From Rhizobium glycinendophyticum (GTDB taxonomy: Bacteria; Pseudomonadota; Alphaproteobacteria; Rhizobiales; Rhizobiaceae), in NCBI RefSeq assembly GCF_006443685.1, contig NZ_VFYP01000001.1, positions 2,914,001 to 2,978,000 of the forward strand: a stretch of DNA of 64,000 bases, given 5' to 3'. The notes under the pieces were generated by a model. It made no database searches and was not told the DNA's origin. It saw only the letters and a program-made list of their open reading frames with translations. The position numbers and the translations under genes are program-made. Below, one piece after another: positions 37,566 to 46,584 of this stretch (position 1 is the first letter of the stretch; each line of letters starts with the position of its first letter).

Positions 37566-38081
37566 ATGTCTGAGCTCGGTATGAATACGGTTAGCTTCGC
37601 CGGTCGTGCAGCAGCATCCAGCCAGTTCAAGGCGACCTATGCCGAAGGCATGGGCCTGGTCGAAGAAACGGCAGCCTTCCTCGATGGCCCCGGCCGCGCC
37701 GCCGCCAAGGTGCTGCCGCGCCAGGCCTCCGTTCTCTACGCAGCCGAATCCATGCGCCTGACCACCCGGCTGATGCAGATGGCTTCTTGGCTGCTGCTGC
37801 AGCGCGCCGTCAACAACGGCGAGATGAGCCGCGATCAGGTTCTCTCGGAAAAGAGCAAGGTGCGGCTCGACGGTTTCAACGTCGACCGCAGCGCCCCCGG
37901 CTGGAACGATCTGCCGGAAGCTTTCCGCGATCTGGTTGAGCGGTCGCTGCGCCTGCAGAACCGCATCGCCCTGCTCGACCGCGAGATCTACCGCTCAGAC
38001 GAGGAAGAGTTCCTGCCTGACAACGAAAACAGCGTCCAGGCACAGCTCAACCTCCTGCGCACTGCCTTTAACGCCGGCTGA
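37566..38081 (+). CDS. rcdA: RcdA-like regulator of CtrA degradation (DUF1465)
   Basis: A 171-residue helical protein of the DUF1465/RcdA family (FKATYAEGMGLVEETAAFLDG at about 22-42; YAAESMRLTTRLMQMASWLL at about 59-78; LLDREIYRSDEEE near 140). In Caulobacter RcdA is a ClpXP adaptor that, with CpdR and PopA, delivers CtrA for destruction at the G1-S transition. ATG 37566 was chosen to match the family; upstream codons are not conserved in character. A CtrA box precedes it and a terminator follows. Confidence 0.88.
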   Translation: MSELGMNTVSFAGRAAASSQFKATYAEGMGLVEETAAFLDGPGRAAAKVLPRQASVLYAAESMRLTTRLMQMASWLLLQRAVNNGEMSRDQVLSEKSKVRLDGFNVDRSAPGWNDLPEAFRDLVERSLRLQNRIALLDREIYRSDEEEFLPDNENSVQAQLNLLRTAFNAG

Positions 38082-38107
38082 TCCAGCCCGCGACAGCACC
38101 ACCTTTC

Positions 38108-38139
38108 AGCCGGCCTGCCTGTGCAGCGCCGGCTTTTTT
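38108..38139 (+). terminator. Rho-independent terminator after rcdA
   Basis: AGCCGGC (38108-38114) and GCCGGCT (38128-38134) with a 13-base loop and a T run. Confidence 0.8.
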
Positions 38140-38161
38140 CTGTCGTGTCCATCAATTCAGA

Positions 38162-38225
38162 TTGTAATTTTGTCATTTACAACTTTTAGCTTTATGTCAT
38201 GCTCACCCCGGTTAAAACTGGGGGA
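38162..38225 (+). promoter_or_regulatory. AT-rich promoter region and RBS-masking hairpin of the patatin gene
   Basis: TTGTAA (38162-38167) and TTACAA (38177-38182) form an inverted repeat in a strongly AT-rich stretch, a likely promoter or operator. Then CCCCGGTT (38206-38213) can pair with AACTGGGG (38216-38223). The second arm contains most of the GGGGGA ribosome-binding site, so folding would hide it. Confidence 0.4.
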
Positions 38226-38232
38226 CAAAGTC

Positions 38233-39300
38233 ATGACGAAATTCATACTCTCGATCGATGGAGGCGGTATCCGGGGCCTCATCCCGGCAACGGTTCTGGC
38301 CGTGCTGCAGGAGAAGCTCGCAAACCGCGGGAAGACCCTGCCGCTCTATCGCTACTTCCACATGATTGCCGGCACCTCGACCGGTGCCATCATCGCCGCA
38401 GGGCTTTCGAGCCCGAAGCCGAAACAGCCCACGCAGCCTGCAGCGGATCCGAAGACGCTGGTCGATCTCTATAAGAAGAAGGGCTCCGAAATCTTCGACA
38501 TCAGCATCTTTCGCAAAATCAGCAGTTGGGATGGCATCCTCGAAGAACGTTACGATGCGGCACCTTTGGAAAAGATCCTGAAAGAGATGCTCGGGCCAAA
38601 AACCTTGATCAGTGACGCACTGACAAAGCTGCTGATCACGGGCTACGACATCGAGGCCCGCCGGGCAGTCTTCATGACCAACGCGGACAAGGATCACGAG
38701 AACTTCTATGTGTGGCAGGCGGTGCGGGGCTCGTCGGCAGCGCCGACCTACTTCGAACCGGCTCTGGTCGAGAACCTGACGATGAGTAAACACGGGGAGG
38801 TGCCGTCCCTTCCGATGATCGACGGCGGCGTCTTCGCCAACGATCCGGCAATGGCCGCTTATGTCGAGGGCAGCAAACTCGGCTGGCGCGATGGCGGGGA
38901 CAAAATGGTGATCCTGTCGCTCGGCACAGGTTCGGCATGCCGCAAGATCCCCTACCAGCAGGCGAAGCGTTGGGGTGCGGCGGGTTGGCTCAATCCCGCC
39001 AATGACACGCCACTGATCTCGGTGCTGATGCAGGGGCAGTCGAGCACCGCCTCCTATCAGCTGAACAAACTGCTTAACCAGACGCCACCGGCTTTTGCAG
39101 ACGGTGCCACGGTGATCACCGCGGCCAATCGCGCAACGACAGACTACTTCAGGCTGGATGCGCCTCTGGTGGGCGTCAACGACGCTCTGGACGATGCCAC
39201 ACCTCAGAACATCGCAAAGCTCGAACGCTTCGGACAGACGCTGGCCCAGAAGCACGACCAGGCGCTCGAGGAGATCGCCGACCGCCTCTCCACGCCCTGA
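38233..39300 (+). CDS. Patatin-like phospholipase
   Basis: A 355-residue patatin-fold lipid acyl hydrolase. The oxyanion motif is DGGGIRG (residues 9-15), the nucleophile Ser49 is in GTSTG, and the second dyad member Asp197 is in MIDGGVFAND, so it should be active on phospholipid or other acyl esters. There is no signal peptide; it is cytoplasmic. Related proteins serve as membrane-degrading effectors in CBASS defence (CapV), but no cyclase or other defence gene adjoins it here. It is monocistronic, flanked by terminators, with an AT-rich upstream region unlike its neighbours. Confidence 0.92.
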   Translation: MTKFILSIDGGGIRGLIPATVLAVLQEKLANRGKTLPLYRYFHMIAGTSTGAIIAAGLSSPKPKQPTQPAADPKTLVDLYKKKGSEIFDISIFRKISSWDGILEERYDAAPLEKILKEMLGPKTLISDALTKLLITGYDIEARRAVFMTNADKDHENFYVWQAVRGSSAAPTYFEPALVENLTMSKHGEVPSLPMIDGGVFANDPAMAAYVEGSKLGWRDGGDKMVILSLGTGSACRKIPYQQAKRWGAAGWLNPANDTPLISVLMQGQSSTASYQLNKLLNQTPPAFADGATVITAANRATTDYFRLDAPLVGVNDALDDATPQNIAKLERFGQTLAQKHDQALEEIADRLSTP

Positions 39301-39322
39301 ACCTTTTCCACCACCGCAAACG

Positions 39323-39354
39323 CAGAAAGCCCGGCGCGATGGCCGGGCTTTCTG
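39323..39354. terminator. Bidirectional terminator between the patatin gene and rpmE
   Basis: A 13-bp perfect stem (39323-39335 with 39342-39354; core AAAGCCCGGC/GCCGGGCTTT) lies between two converging genes. Confidence 0.85.
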
Positions 39355-39375
39355 GTTTCACATCGCACAAGACGA

Positions 39376-39597
39376 TTAGAGGCCGAGGCCGCCGAAACGC
39401 TTGTTGAACTTCGAAACGCGGCCGCCGCGGTCCAGCAGCTGCTGGTTGCCGCCGGTCCAGGCCGGATGCGACTTCGGGTCGATTTCGAGGTTCATCACTG
39501 CACCTTCGGAACCCCAGGTCGAACGGGTCTCGTATTCGGTGCCATCGGTCATGACGACCTTGATGACGTGGTAGTCGGGATGGATGTCAGCCTTCAT
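39376..39597 (-). CDS. rpmE: 50S ribosomal protein L31
   Basis: A 73-residue protein starting [19 protein letters not shown] and ending [12 protein letters not shown]. It has no cysteine, so it is the zinc-free form. The length and the [11 protein letters not shown] tail match bacterial L31, a component of the intersubunit bridge of the large subunit. A terminator follows; the ABC exporter gene is divergent. Confidence 0.97.
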   Translation of the reverse strand: MKADIHPDYHVIKVVMTDGTEYETRSTWGSEGAVMNLEIDPKSHPAWTGGNQQLLDRGGRVSKFNKRFGGLGL

Positions 39598-39796
39598 CGC
39601 TTTGTTCCTGCTGTGCCGTGGGGTCCATTTGCCGCAATTGCGTCAGCGGGACCTATTCAATAGACAAAGCCGCAGTCCAATGGGCTACGGCTTCCCAATT
39701 CGATGCCGTGCCTATACATGAAGGGCGCAGGGATAACAAGTGCCATGGCAGCAAAGCCTGACTGCCCTTGTGTGTTGTAAGTGGGAGCATGACAGA

Positions 39797-41599
39797 GTGA
39801 CCTTGGAAGCCGAAAACACCGAGAAGAAGCGCCGCTCCCTGAAACCGCTTGCCGACCTCCTGCCCTATCTCGCGCGCTACAAAGGCCTGGTGGCCGGTGC
39901 CCTCGCTTTCCTCTGTCTCGCCGCCGTGACGACGCTGGCATTGCCGATCGCCATCCGGCGCATGCTCGATCACGGCTTCAACGCATCCGACAGCGAATTC
40001 ATCAACAAATACTTCGCAATGATGATCGTCATGGCGCTGGTGCTCGCGGTCGCCAGTGCGCTTCGCTATTACTATGTCATCACCATTGGCGAGCGGGTCG
40101 TGGCCGATCTACGCAGCGATGTCTTCACCCATGTGACCCGCCTGTCGCCGGCTTTCTTCGACATCAACCAATCCGGCGAAATCGTCTCGCGACTCACGGC
40201 TGACACCACGCAGTTGAAATCCGCTGTCGGCGCGACTGCCTCGCTGGCACTGCGCAATTCCATCCTCTGCCTCGGCGCCATGGTGATGATGATCGCCACC
40301 AGCCCGAAACTGTCGATCATGGTGCTCGCGGCGATTCCCGTCATCGTCTTCCCGCTGGTCGCCTTCGGCCGCTCGGTGCGCAAGCGCTCGCGCGCCGCCC
40401 AGGATACCCTCGCCGAAGCGTCGTCCTATGCCGGCGAAGTGATCGGGGCCGCCCGCACTCTGCAGGCCTTCAACGCCGAGGAAACCGCCCGCAGCCGCTA
40501 TGTCACCGCCGTCGAGAGCGCCTATGAGGCCGCTCGTTCGGCCATCAAGTCGCGCGCCCTGTTGACCGGCGTCGCCATTTCGCTTGTTTTCGGCAGCGTC
40601 GTCGGCGTCTTGTGGTATGGCGCCCAGAGCGTGCTCGCAGGCACCATGACCGCCGGCACGCTCGGCCAGTTCCTGCTCTATTCGCTAATCGCCGCAGGCT
40701 CTCTCGGCACCCTGTCGGAAGTCTTCGGTGAGATGTCACAGGCGGCCGGCGCCGCCGAGCGCCTGCATGAACTGCTCGCGGAACATCCCGAGATCGCCGC
40801 CCCCGCCAATCCGGTGGCCCTGCCGATGCCCGCACGCGGCAGCGTCGATTTCGAGGCGGTACAGTTCTCCTATCCCTCGGCCAAGACCAAGTCGGCCCTG
40901 AAGGGCCTCTCCTTCTCCGTGGCCCACGGCGAGACGGTGGCAATCGTCGGTCCTTCGGGTGCCGGCAAGAGCACGATCTTCTCGCTCATCCTGCGGTTTT
41001 ACGATCCGGCCTCCGGCACCATCCGCCTTGATGGAGTCGACATCCGCGAAGCCGACCCTAAAGCGGTGCGCGACCGCATCGCGATCGTACCCCAGGATAC
41101 GACGATCTTCGCCTCCTCGATCCACGACAACATCGCCTTCGGCACGCCCGGCGCGACACGCGCCATGGTCGAGGCGGCCGCAGATGCCGCCCAGGCGAGC
41201 GAATTCATCGGCCGGCAGGTCAACGGTTTCGACACGCTGGTCGGCGAGCGCGGCATCACGCTCTCGGGCGGCCAGCGCCAGCGCATCGCGATTGCCCGTG
41301 CCCTGCTGCGCAACGCCCCGCTATTGCTGCTCGACGAGGCGACCTCCGCACTCGATGCGGAAAGCGAAACTCTGGTGCAGAAGGCGCTCGACGGCCTGAT
41401 GCGCGACCGCACCACGATTGTCATTGCCCACCGCCTGGCAACGGTGTTGAAGGCCGACCGCATCCTCGTCCTGGACGACGGCCGCATCGTCGAGGAGGGC
41501 ACGCATCAGAGCCTGATTCAGCAGGGAGGTCTCTATGCCAAGCTTGCCCGCTTGCAGTTTGAGACCGGCGGACGCGACTTTACCGCAGCCGCGCAATAA
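39797..41599 (+). CDS. ABC exporter, fused membrane and ATPase domains (MsbA-like)
   Basis: A 600-residue half-transporter. Six membrane helices lie in about residues 20-310 (YKGLVAGALAFLCLAAVT and on), then an ATPase domain with Walker A GPSGAGKST, Q-loop VPQDTTIFA, signature LSGGQRQR, Walker B LLLLDEATSALD and H-loop IVIAHRLAT. It should work as a homodimer exporting lipid or drug-like substrates. GTG 39797 was chosen because it gives a typical charged N-terminus after a GGGAG site; a frame continues 19 codons upstream. Confidence 0.92.
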   Translation: MTLEAENTEKKRRSLKPLADLLPYLARYKGLVAGALAFLCLAAVTTLALPIAIRRMLDHGFNASDSEFINKYFAMMIVMALVLAVASALRYYYVITIGERVVADLRSDVFTHVTRLSPAFFDINQSGEIVSRLTADTTQLKSAVGATASLALRNSILCLGAMVMMIATSPKLSIMVLAAIPVIVFPLVAFGRSVRKRSRAAQDTLAEASSYAGEVIGAARTLQAFNAEETARSRYVTAVESAYEAARSAIKSRALLTGVAISLVFGSVVGVLWYGAQSVLAGTMTAGTLGQFLLYSLIAAGSLGTLSEVFGEMSQAAGAAERLHELLAEHPEIAAPANPVALPMPARGSVDFEAVQFSYPSAKTKSALKGLSFSVAHGETVAIVGPSGAGKSTIFSLILRFYDPASGTIRLDGVDIREADPKAVRDRIAIVPQDTTIFASSIHDNIAFGTPGATRAMVEAAADAAQASEFIGRQVNGFDTLVGERGITLSGGQRQRIAIARALLRNAPLLLLDEATSALDAESETLVQKALDGLMRDRTTIVIAHRLATVLKADRILVLDDGRIVEEGTHQSLIQQGGLYAKLARLQFETGGRDFTAAAQ

Positions 41600-41631
41600 G
41601 CCGAGACGCCGCCTTTCAACGTGAAGCGGGC

Positions 41632-43278
41632 TCAACGCCCCGCGCTGCGCCCCGCGATACGGCCCGAAAACAGGCAACCGCCGAGGAACGTACCCTCGAG
41701 TGCATTGTAGCCATGCATACCCCCGCCGCCAAAGCCGGAGACCTCGCCGGCAGCGTAAAGACCTGGCACCGGCTTGTTTTCTCGGTTGAGCACACGGGCC
41801 TCAAGATCGGTATGCAGGCCCCCCAGCGTTTTGCGGGTAAGAATATGCAGCCGAACACCGATCAGGGGTCCAGCGGCGGGATCGAGCAATCGGTGCGGTT
41901 TCGCCGTGCGCATCAGCTTGTCGCCGAGATAGGCGCGCGCGCCCCGGATCGCTGTCACCTGAGCATCCTTGGAGAAGCGGTTGCCGATCTCGCGGTCCCG
42001 CGCCTCGATCTGGGCGCGCAGGTGATGCACGCTGAGCCGATGCTCGCCCGACAGCTCGTTCATGCCCACGACCAGATCCTCCAGCGTGTCGCGCACGACG
42101 AAATCCTCGCCCTTGTCCATGAAAGCCTGCACCGGTCCAGGTGGGTTGTTGCCCAGTCGTTTGAGCAGCAGCGGGATGTTCTTGTCGGTAAGGTCCGGGT
42201 TCTGCTCGGACCCTGACAGGGCGAACTCCTTCTTGATGATTGCCTTATTGAGGATGAACCATGAATAGTCATGCCCTCGCGCCCGGATGGCTTTGAGCGT
42301 CGCGAGCGTATCGAAGCCCGGCATGGCGGGTGGCGCGAAACGATTGCCCTCCGCATCGCACCAGAAGGAGGACGGGCCGGGCAGGATGCGGATGCCGTGA
42401 TTGGGCCAGATCGGATCCCAGTTCTTCAAACCCTCAGTGTAATGCCACATGCGGTCGCCATTGATCACTTCACCGCCGGCGGCTTGGGTGATCGCCAGCA
42501 TGCGGCCATCGACGTGATGCGGGACCCCCGCGACCATCGACTGCGGTGGAGGCCCGAGCCGCTCCACCGGCCAGCTCTTGCGCACCAGATCATGATTGCC
42601 GCCGATCCCGCCGGAGGCGACGATGACGGCCCCTGCCCGCACTTCGAAATCGCCGACCACATTGCGCGAGCTGCGCCCGCCGCGCACCGTGGCGTCACCG
42701 GCCAGCACCACGCCGGAGCAACCGGTCACGGCGCTGTTCTCGACGGTGAGCAGGTCGACCTGATGCCGGAAAAGCAAGGTAAGCTTGCCCGCCTCCGCCG
42801 CAGCCTTTGCCCGCCGCACAAAGGGAGCAAGCACACCGGGACCCGTGCCCCAGGTGACATGGAAGCGCGGTACGGAATTGCCATGGCCGTCGGCAAGCGA
42901 ACCGCCGCGTTCGGCCCAGCCGACCACGGGAAACCAGTTGACGCCCTGCCCTTTCAGCCAGGATCGCTTCTCGCCAGCTGCGAATTGCAGATAGGCCTCC
43001 GCCCACTGGCGCGGCCAGAAATCTTCCGTGCGGTCGAACGACGCTGAGCCGAACCAGTCCTGGCGGGCGAGATCCAGGCTGTCGCGAATGCCCATGCGCC
43101 GCTGTTCGGGACTGTCGATGAGGAAGAGGCCGCCGAGCGACCAAAAGGCCTGCCCGCCGAGGTTCTGCTCCCCCTCCTGGTCGATCAGGCCGACCGTCAA
43201 GCCTCGGTCCACGGCCTCCGTTGCGGCCACCAAACCGGCGAGCCCGCCACCGATCACGACGACGTCGAATTCCAGCAT
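41632..43278 (-). CDS. FAD-binding dehydrogenase (fumarate reductase/3-ketosteroid dehydrogenase type)
   Basis: A 548-residue flavoprotein. The N-terminal dinucleotide motif is VVVIGGGLAGLVAA, followed by GLIDQEGEQNLGGQAFWS; the C-terminal FAD-contacting segment is GLYAAGEVSGFGGGGMHGYNALEGT. It belongs to the succinate dehydrogenase/fumarate reductase flavoprotein-like group that includes KstD. The substrate is unknown. ATG 43278 follows a GGGAGGG site; a GTG seven codons upstream is also in frame. It converges on the ABC exporter gene. Confidence 0.9.
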   Translation of the reverse strand: MLEFDVVVIGGGLAGLVAATEAVDRGLTVGLIDQEGEQNLGGQAFWSLGGLFLIDSPEQRRMGIRDSLDLARQDWFGSASFDRTEDFWPRQWAEAYLQFAAGEKRSWLKGQGVNWFPVVGWAERGGSLADGHGNSVPRFHVTWGTGPGVLAPFVRRAKAAAEAGKLTLLFRHQVDLLTVENSAVTGCSGVVLAGDATVRGGRSSRNVVGDFEVRAGAVIVASGGIGGNHDLVRKSWPVERLGPPPQSMVAGVPHHVDGRMLAITQAAGGEVINGDRMWHYTEGLKNWDPIWPNHGIRILPGPSSFWCDAEGNRFAPPAMPGFDTLATLKAIRARGHDYSWFILNKAIIKKEFALSGSEQNPDLTDKNIPLLLKRLGNNPPGPVQAFMDKGEDFVVRDTLEDLVVGMNELSGEHRLSVHHLRAQIEARDREIGNRFSKDAQVTAIRGARAYLGDKLMRTAKPHRLLDPAAGPLIGVRLHILTRKTLGGLHTDLEARVLNRENKPVPGLYAAGEVSGFGGGGMHGYNALEGTFLGGCLFSGRIAGRSAGR

Positions 43279-43371
43279 GCCACCCTCCCGAAGCGCCACT
43301 CCTTACCTTTACGCGCACGTAACTTGAGGCGCAAGTTGTAGTCGGCACAAACTAACTGGTCGCCGAAGGAA

Positions 43372-44403
43372 TCAACGTTCGGTGAGCTTTAGCTCGATGC
43401 GGCGGTTCTGGGAGAGCACCTCTGGCGTATCCCCCTCGGCAATCGGCTGATATTCGCCGAAGCCCGCAGCGACCAAACGGTTGGCCGGAACGCCCTTCGA
43501 GATCAAATATTTGACCACCGACGTGGCGCGCGCGGAGGAAAGCTCCCAGTTGTCTCGGTAGCGACCTGTGCCGGTCAACGGCGAGGCATCCGTGTGACCG
43601 TCGACCCGGAGCACCCAGCTGATTTCGGAGGGGATCTCTTGAGCGAGTTCGAGAAGGGCAGCCGCGAGCTTGTCCATTTCCGCTTGACCCGCAGCATCGA
43701 GTTCGGCACCGCCGACGGGGAAGAGAACTTCCGACTGGAAGACGAAACGGTCACCGACGATGCGGATGTTCTCGCGATCGGAGAGGATTTCGCGAAGTCG
43801 GCCGAAGAAGTCGGAGCGATAGCGGTTGAGTTCCTGCACCCGCTGCGCAAGCGCCACGTTGAGGCGGCGACCGAGATCCGCAATCTTCGCCTGGGACGAT
43901 TGGTCTTTGGCTTCGGAAGCCTGAAGCGCCTGCTCTACCGCCGCAATTTGCGCGCGCAGGGCGGCAATCTGCTGGTTCAAGAGTTCAATCTGGCTCATGG
44001 CGCGGGCGCTGACCTGCTTCTCCGCGACCAGTTCCTCGTTCAGGCGGCCAACCTTTTCGTTCGCCGCATCCGCCGAACCGGCACCGCTGTCGAGCAATTG
44101 CTGCAGGCGTGTGCGCTCGCTTTCCGAACCGGCAAGCGAGCTTTGCAGCGAAGCGAGCATATCCTCCAGGTCCTGCTTGCCACTTTTTTCCAGCGCCAGC
44201 AGGTTCGTCAGCTCGGCAATCTGGCTGTTCAACCGGTTCAGCACCTCGTCCTTGCCGGAAATCTCGCGACTGAGGATGAACTGCGCCAGCACGAAGACCG
44301 TGAGGAGGAACATGATGGCCAGCAGCAGGGTCGACAGGGCGTCGACGAAGCCCGGCCAATAGTCGATGCTGCGCTCCCTGCGCCGGTTGCGCCCGAGCGC
44401 CAT
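43372..44403 (-). CDS. OmpA-domain stator-like protein (MotB/TolR analogue)
   Basis: A 343-residue inner membrane protein. One membrane helix at about residues 18-42 carries an Asp at position 21 (PGFVDALSTLLLAI), where MotB has its proton-binding Asp. A long coiled coil follows (about 47-175), then an OmpA-type peptidoglycan-binding domain (about 215-343; VDGHTDASPLTGTGRYRDNWELSSARA). The ATG directly follows the stop of the MotA/ExbB-like gene. The pair looks like a peptidoglycan-anchored, ion-driven stator. It is not flagellar MotB, and no flagellar or tol genes adjoin it. Confidence 0.88.
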   Translation of the reverse strand: MALGRNRRRERSIDYWPGFVDALSTLLLAIMFLLTVFVLAQFILSREISGKDEVLNRLNSQIAELTNLLALEKSGKQDLEDMLASLQSSLAGSESERTRLQQLLDSGAGSADAANEKVGRLNEELVAEKQVSARAMSQIELLNQQIAALRAQIAAVEQALQASEAKDQSSQAKIADLGRRLNVALAQRVQELNRYRSDFFGRLREILSDRENIRIVGDRFVFQSEVLFPVGGAELDAAGQAEMDKLAAALLELAQEIPSEISWVLRVDGHTDASPLTGTGRYRDNWELSSARATSVVKYLISKGVPANRLVAAGFGEYQPIAEGDTPEVLSQNRRIELKLTER

Positions 44404-45444
44404 TTACTTCGCCCCGCCAATCTTGTCGTTCAGCCGGTCAAGCGTCTTGCGCATGGCGCGCGCGTCTTCCTGCTGCGCCTCGATCCAGTCGCGCAGCATC
44501 TGCTGTTCGTTGCGCATGTTTTTGACGAGGCCCTGGATGCCTTCGGCGAGACCTGCGATGGCCGCGACCGAGCGGTCGCCCCCGGCGCCGCCTTCGCGGA
44601 TTGCGAGCTTCTGGATTTCCGCGACCAGCGCCCGGATGTCTTCCGCAGCAACCGAGCTGTCTGCATCAATCGCCACCGGGCGTTCGGAATCGAGATCGGT
44701 GACGGAGGACAGCCAGTTTTCCAGCTCGGTATAGAAGCGGTTCTGAGCCCGCCCTGCCTGCAGGTCGAGAAAACCGAGGATCAGCGATCCGGACAGGCCG
44801 AGCAGTGAAGACGAGAACGCTGTCCCCATGCCGGCAAGCGGCGCCGTCAGACCCGATTTTAGCGCCTGCAGCACGTCATTGCTGTCACCCGACGCCGGGT
44901 CCAGCGACTGGATGACGTCATTGATCGAACCGATGGTGCCGAGTAGCCCCCAGAAGGTGCCGAGGAGGCCGAGAAAGACGAGAAGGCCGATGAGATAGCG
45001 AGTGGTATCACGCGATTCGTCGAGGCGGGTGCCGATCGAATCGAGGATGGAGCGGAGTGCTGCCGTCGAGATTGCCATCGAGCGACGGCCGCCGATCAGA
45101 GCCCGCATCGGTGCCAGAAGGCGTGGATCACGCCCCACCCGCTCCGCATTGTCGCCTGCCGCACGGAAGCTGTTGAACCACCGGACTTCCGGGCGAAGCG
45201 CCCAGACATGGTTGAACACCAGGATGATCCCGACGCCGAGAACGCCGAGGATCAGGCTGTTCAGCCCGGGATTGGTGACGAAGGCGGCATGCGCCTGACG
45301 GTAGAGGATCGCTGCGATGAAGCACACGATGATCAGGAATATGACCATCGTCGTGAAGAAGGGCATCGGGCTGGAGAGTTTCTGACCGTAGTCTCCCGGA
45401 CGGGTCACCCCGACTTCCAGGTCCTCCAACTTCACTTTCGCCAT
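44404..45444 (-). CDS. MotA/TolQ/ExbB-family proton channel protein
   Basis: A 346-residue membrane protein. Hydrophobic helices lie at about 28-50, 62-80, 147-170 (LIGLLVFLGLLGTFWGLLGTIG) and 190-215 (GLTAPLAGMGTAFSSSLLGL); the last two form the ExbB/MotA-type channel pair. A cytoplasmic C-terminal tail with coiled-coil character follows (about 260-340). It should form the ring around the OmpA-domain partner encoded immediately downstream. The large tail separates it from TolQ and ExbB. The process driven is unknown. Confidence 0.88.
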   Translation of the reverse strand: MAKVKLEDLEVGVTRPGDYGQKLSSPMPFFTTMVIFLIIVCFIAAILYRQAHAAFVTNPGLNSLILGVLGVGIILVFNHVWALRPEVRWFNSFRAAGDNAERVGRDPRLLAPMRALIGGRRSMAISTAALRSILDSIGTRLDESRDTTRYLIGLLVFLGLLGTFWGLLGTIGSINDVIQSLDPASGDSNDVLQALKSGLTAPLAGMGTAFSSSLLGLSGSLILGFLDLQAGRAQNRFYTELENWLSSVTDLDSERPVAIDADSSVAAEDIRALVAEIQKLAIREGGAGGDRSVAAIAGLAEGIQGLVKNMRNEQQMLRDWIEAQQEDARAMRKTLDRLNDKIGGAK

Positions 45445-45563
45445 AATATGCCAGCCCTCCAGAATCTTACGGTCGGAGGCTAGTAGAAAATTGAGACGAA
45501 TTGAAGCCGAAGCGTCAGGGGAATTTTACCACCTTGACGCCCAACGAACCAACCGGCCCCGGA

Positions 45564-46364
45564 TCAGGCCTGCGGGATCGGACGGTTGACGACCTCTTCC
45601 AGTGCCTTGCGGATATACTCGTTGCCGGCAAGCACGGTGCCGTTCTCGAACATATCCTGGGCGCCCTTCATGTCCGACACGAAGCCACCGGCTTCCTTGA
45701 TCAGCAGAATGCCGGCTGCGATGTCCCAGGCGTTCAGCTGGGCTTCCCAGAAGCCGTCCAGGCGACCGGCGGCGACATAAGCAAGATCAAGCGCAGCAGC
45801 GCCCATCCGGCGAACGCCCGACACCTCGTTCATCACATGGCGCAGTTCGACAAGGAACTTCCCGTGCTGACCGCGGCCAAGATGCGGCACGCCGCAACCG
45901 ATGACGCAATCCGATAGAACCTTGCGGGCGCCGACGCGGATGCGGCGATCGTTGAGGAAGGCGCCGCCGCCCTTCTCGGATGTGTAGAGCTCATCGGTCG
46001 CCGGGTTGAAGATGACGCCGGCGACGATTTCGCCGTTGCGCTCAAGGGCGATGGAGACCGCGAATTGCGGAATGCCGTGCAGGAAATTGGTCGTGCCGTC
46101 CAGCGGATCGACGATCCAGCGGTGCGCGCCATCGGTGCCTTTGATCTCCTCGCTTTCCTCGCCGAGGAAGCCATAGGTAGGCCGGGCCTTCAACAGCTCT
46201 TCACGCACGATCTTTTCGGCACGGAAATCAGCCTGAGAAACGAAATCGCCGGGGCCTTTCACAGAAACCTGGAGGTTTTGAACTTCGCCGAAATCGCGCG
46301 CCAGCGACTTGCCGGCCTTGAGCGCGGCCTGAACCATGACGTTGAGAAGGGCGGAGCGGGCCAT
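45564..46364 (-). CDS. suhB: Inositol monophosphatase family protein (SuhB-like)
   Basis: A 266-residue Mg-dependent, Li-sensitive phosphatase. The metal ligands are in LGEESEE, in IVDPLDGTTNFLHGIP and in AWDIAAGILLIKEAGG, in the normal order. It hydrolyses inositol monophosphates or related sugar phosphates; SuhB proteins can also act with the transcription antitermination machinery. A Sel1-repeat gene lies downstream on the same strand after a 220-base gap at 46365-46584, in which I see no clear gene. Confidence 0.93.
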   Translation of the reverse strand: MARSALLNVMVQAALKAGKSLARDFGEVQNLQVSVKGPGDFVSQADFRAEKIVREELLKARPTYGFLGEESEEIKGTDGAHRWIVDPLDGTTNFLHGIPQFAVSIALERNGEIVAGVIFNPATDELYTSEKGGGAFLNDRRIRVGARKVLSDCVIGCGVPHLGRGQHGKFLVELRHVMNEVSGVRRMGAAALDLAYVAAGRLDGFWEAQLNAWDIAAGILLIKEAGGFVSDMKGAQDMFENGTVLAGNEYIRKALEEVVNRPIPQA

Positions 46365-46584
46365 AGATGGTAATCCTCAAGATTGGATGGTCGCCGGAGA
46401 GCGGCGAGGATGCAGCACGCGACAGCGCGGCGATTGGCGGGTTCAAGACCACAAATAACGCCGGAATTCAAGGGGCAAAGCCACGGAGCGTCCTGCACCG
46501 GGTCAGGCCAGCCCCGCTTGCAGCGAAGAGCGAGACCGACCCTAACGCGATGCTCCAAGACACCGGCGCCGTGGAAGCGCCGTG

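Noticed and set aside
38233-39300. Reading the patatin gene as part of a CBASS system
   Set aside because: No CD-NTase, Cap2 or Cap3-like gene is adjacent; the neighbours are rcdA and rpmE.
43372-45444. Reading the stator pair as a Zorya defence system
   Set aside because: ZorC, ZorD or ZorE-like genes are absent on both sides (FAD dehydrogenase and inositol monophosphatase instead), so only the stator similarity can be claimed.
45445-46584. A suhB-type small RNA motif beside the suhB-like gene
   Set aside because: I looked in both flanking gaps for the two-hairpin, terminator-ended motif known near suhB in some alphaproteobacteria and saw no convincing hairpin with a T run.
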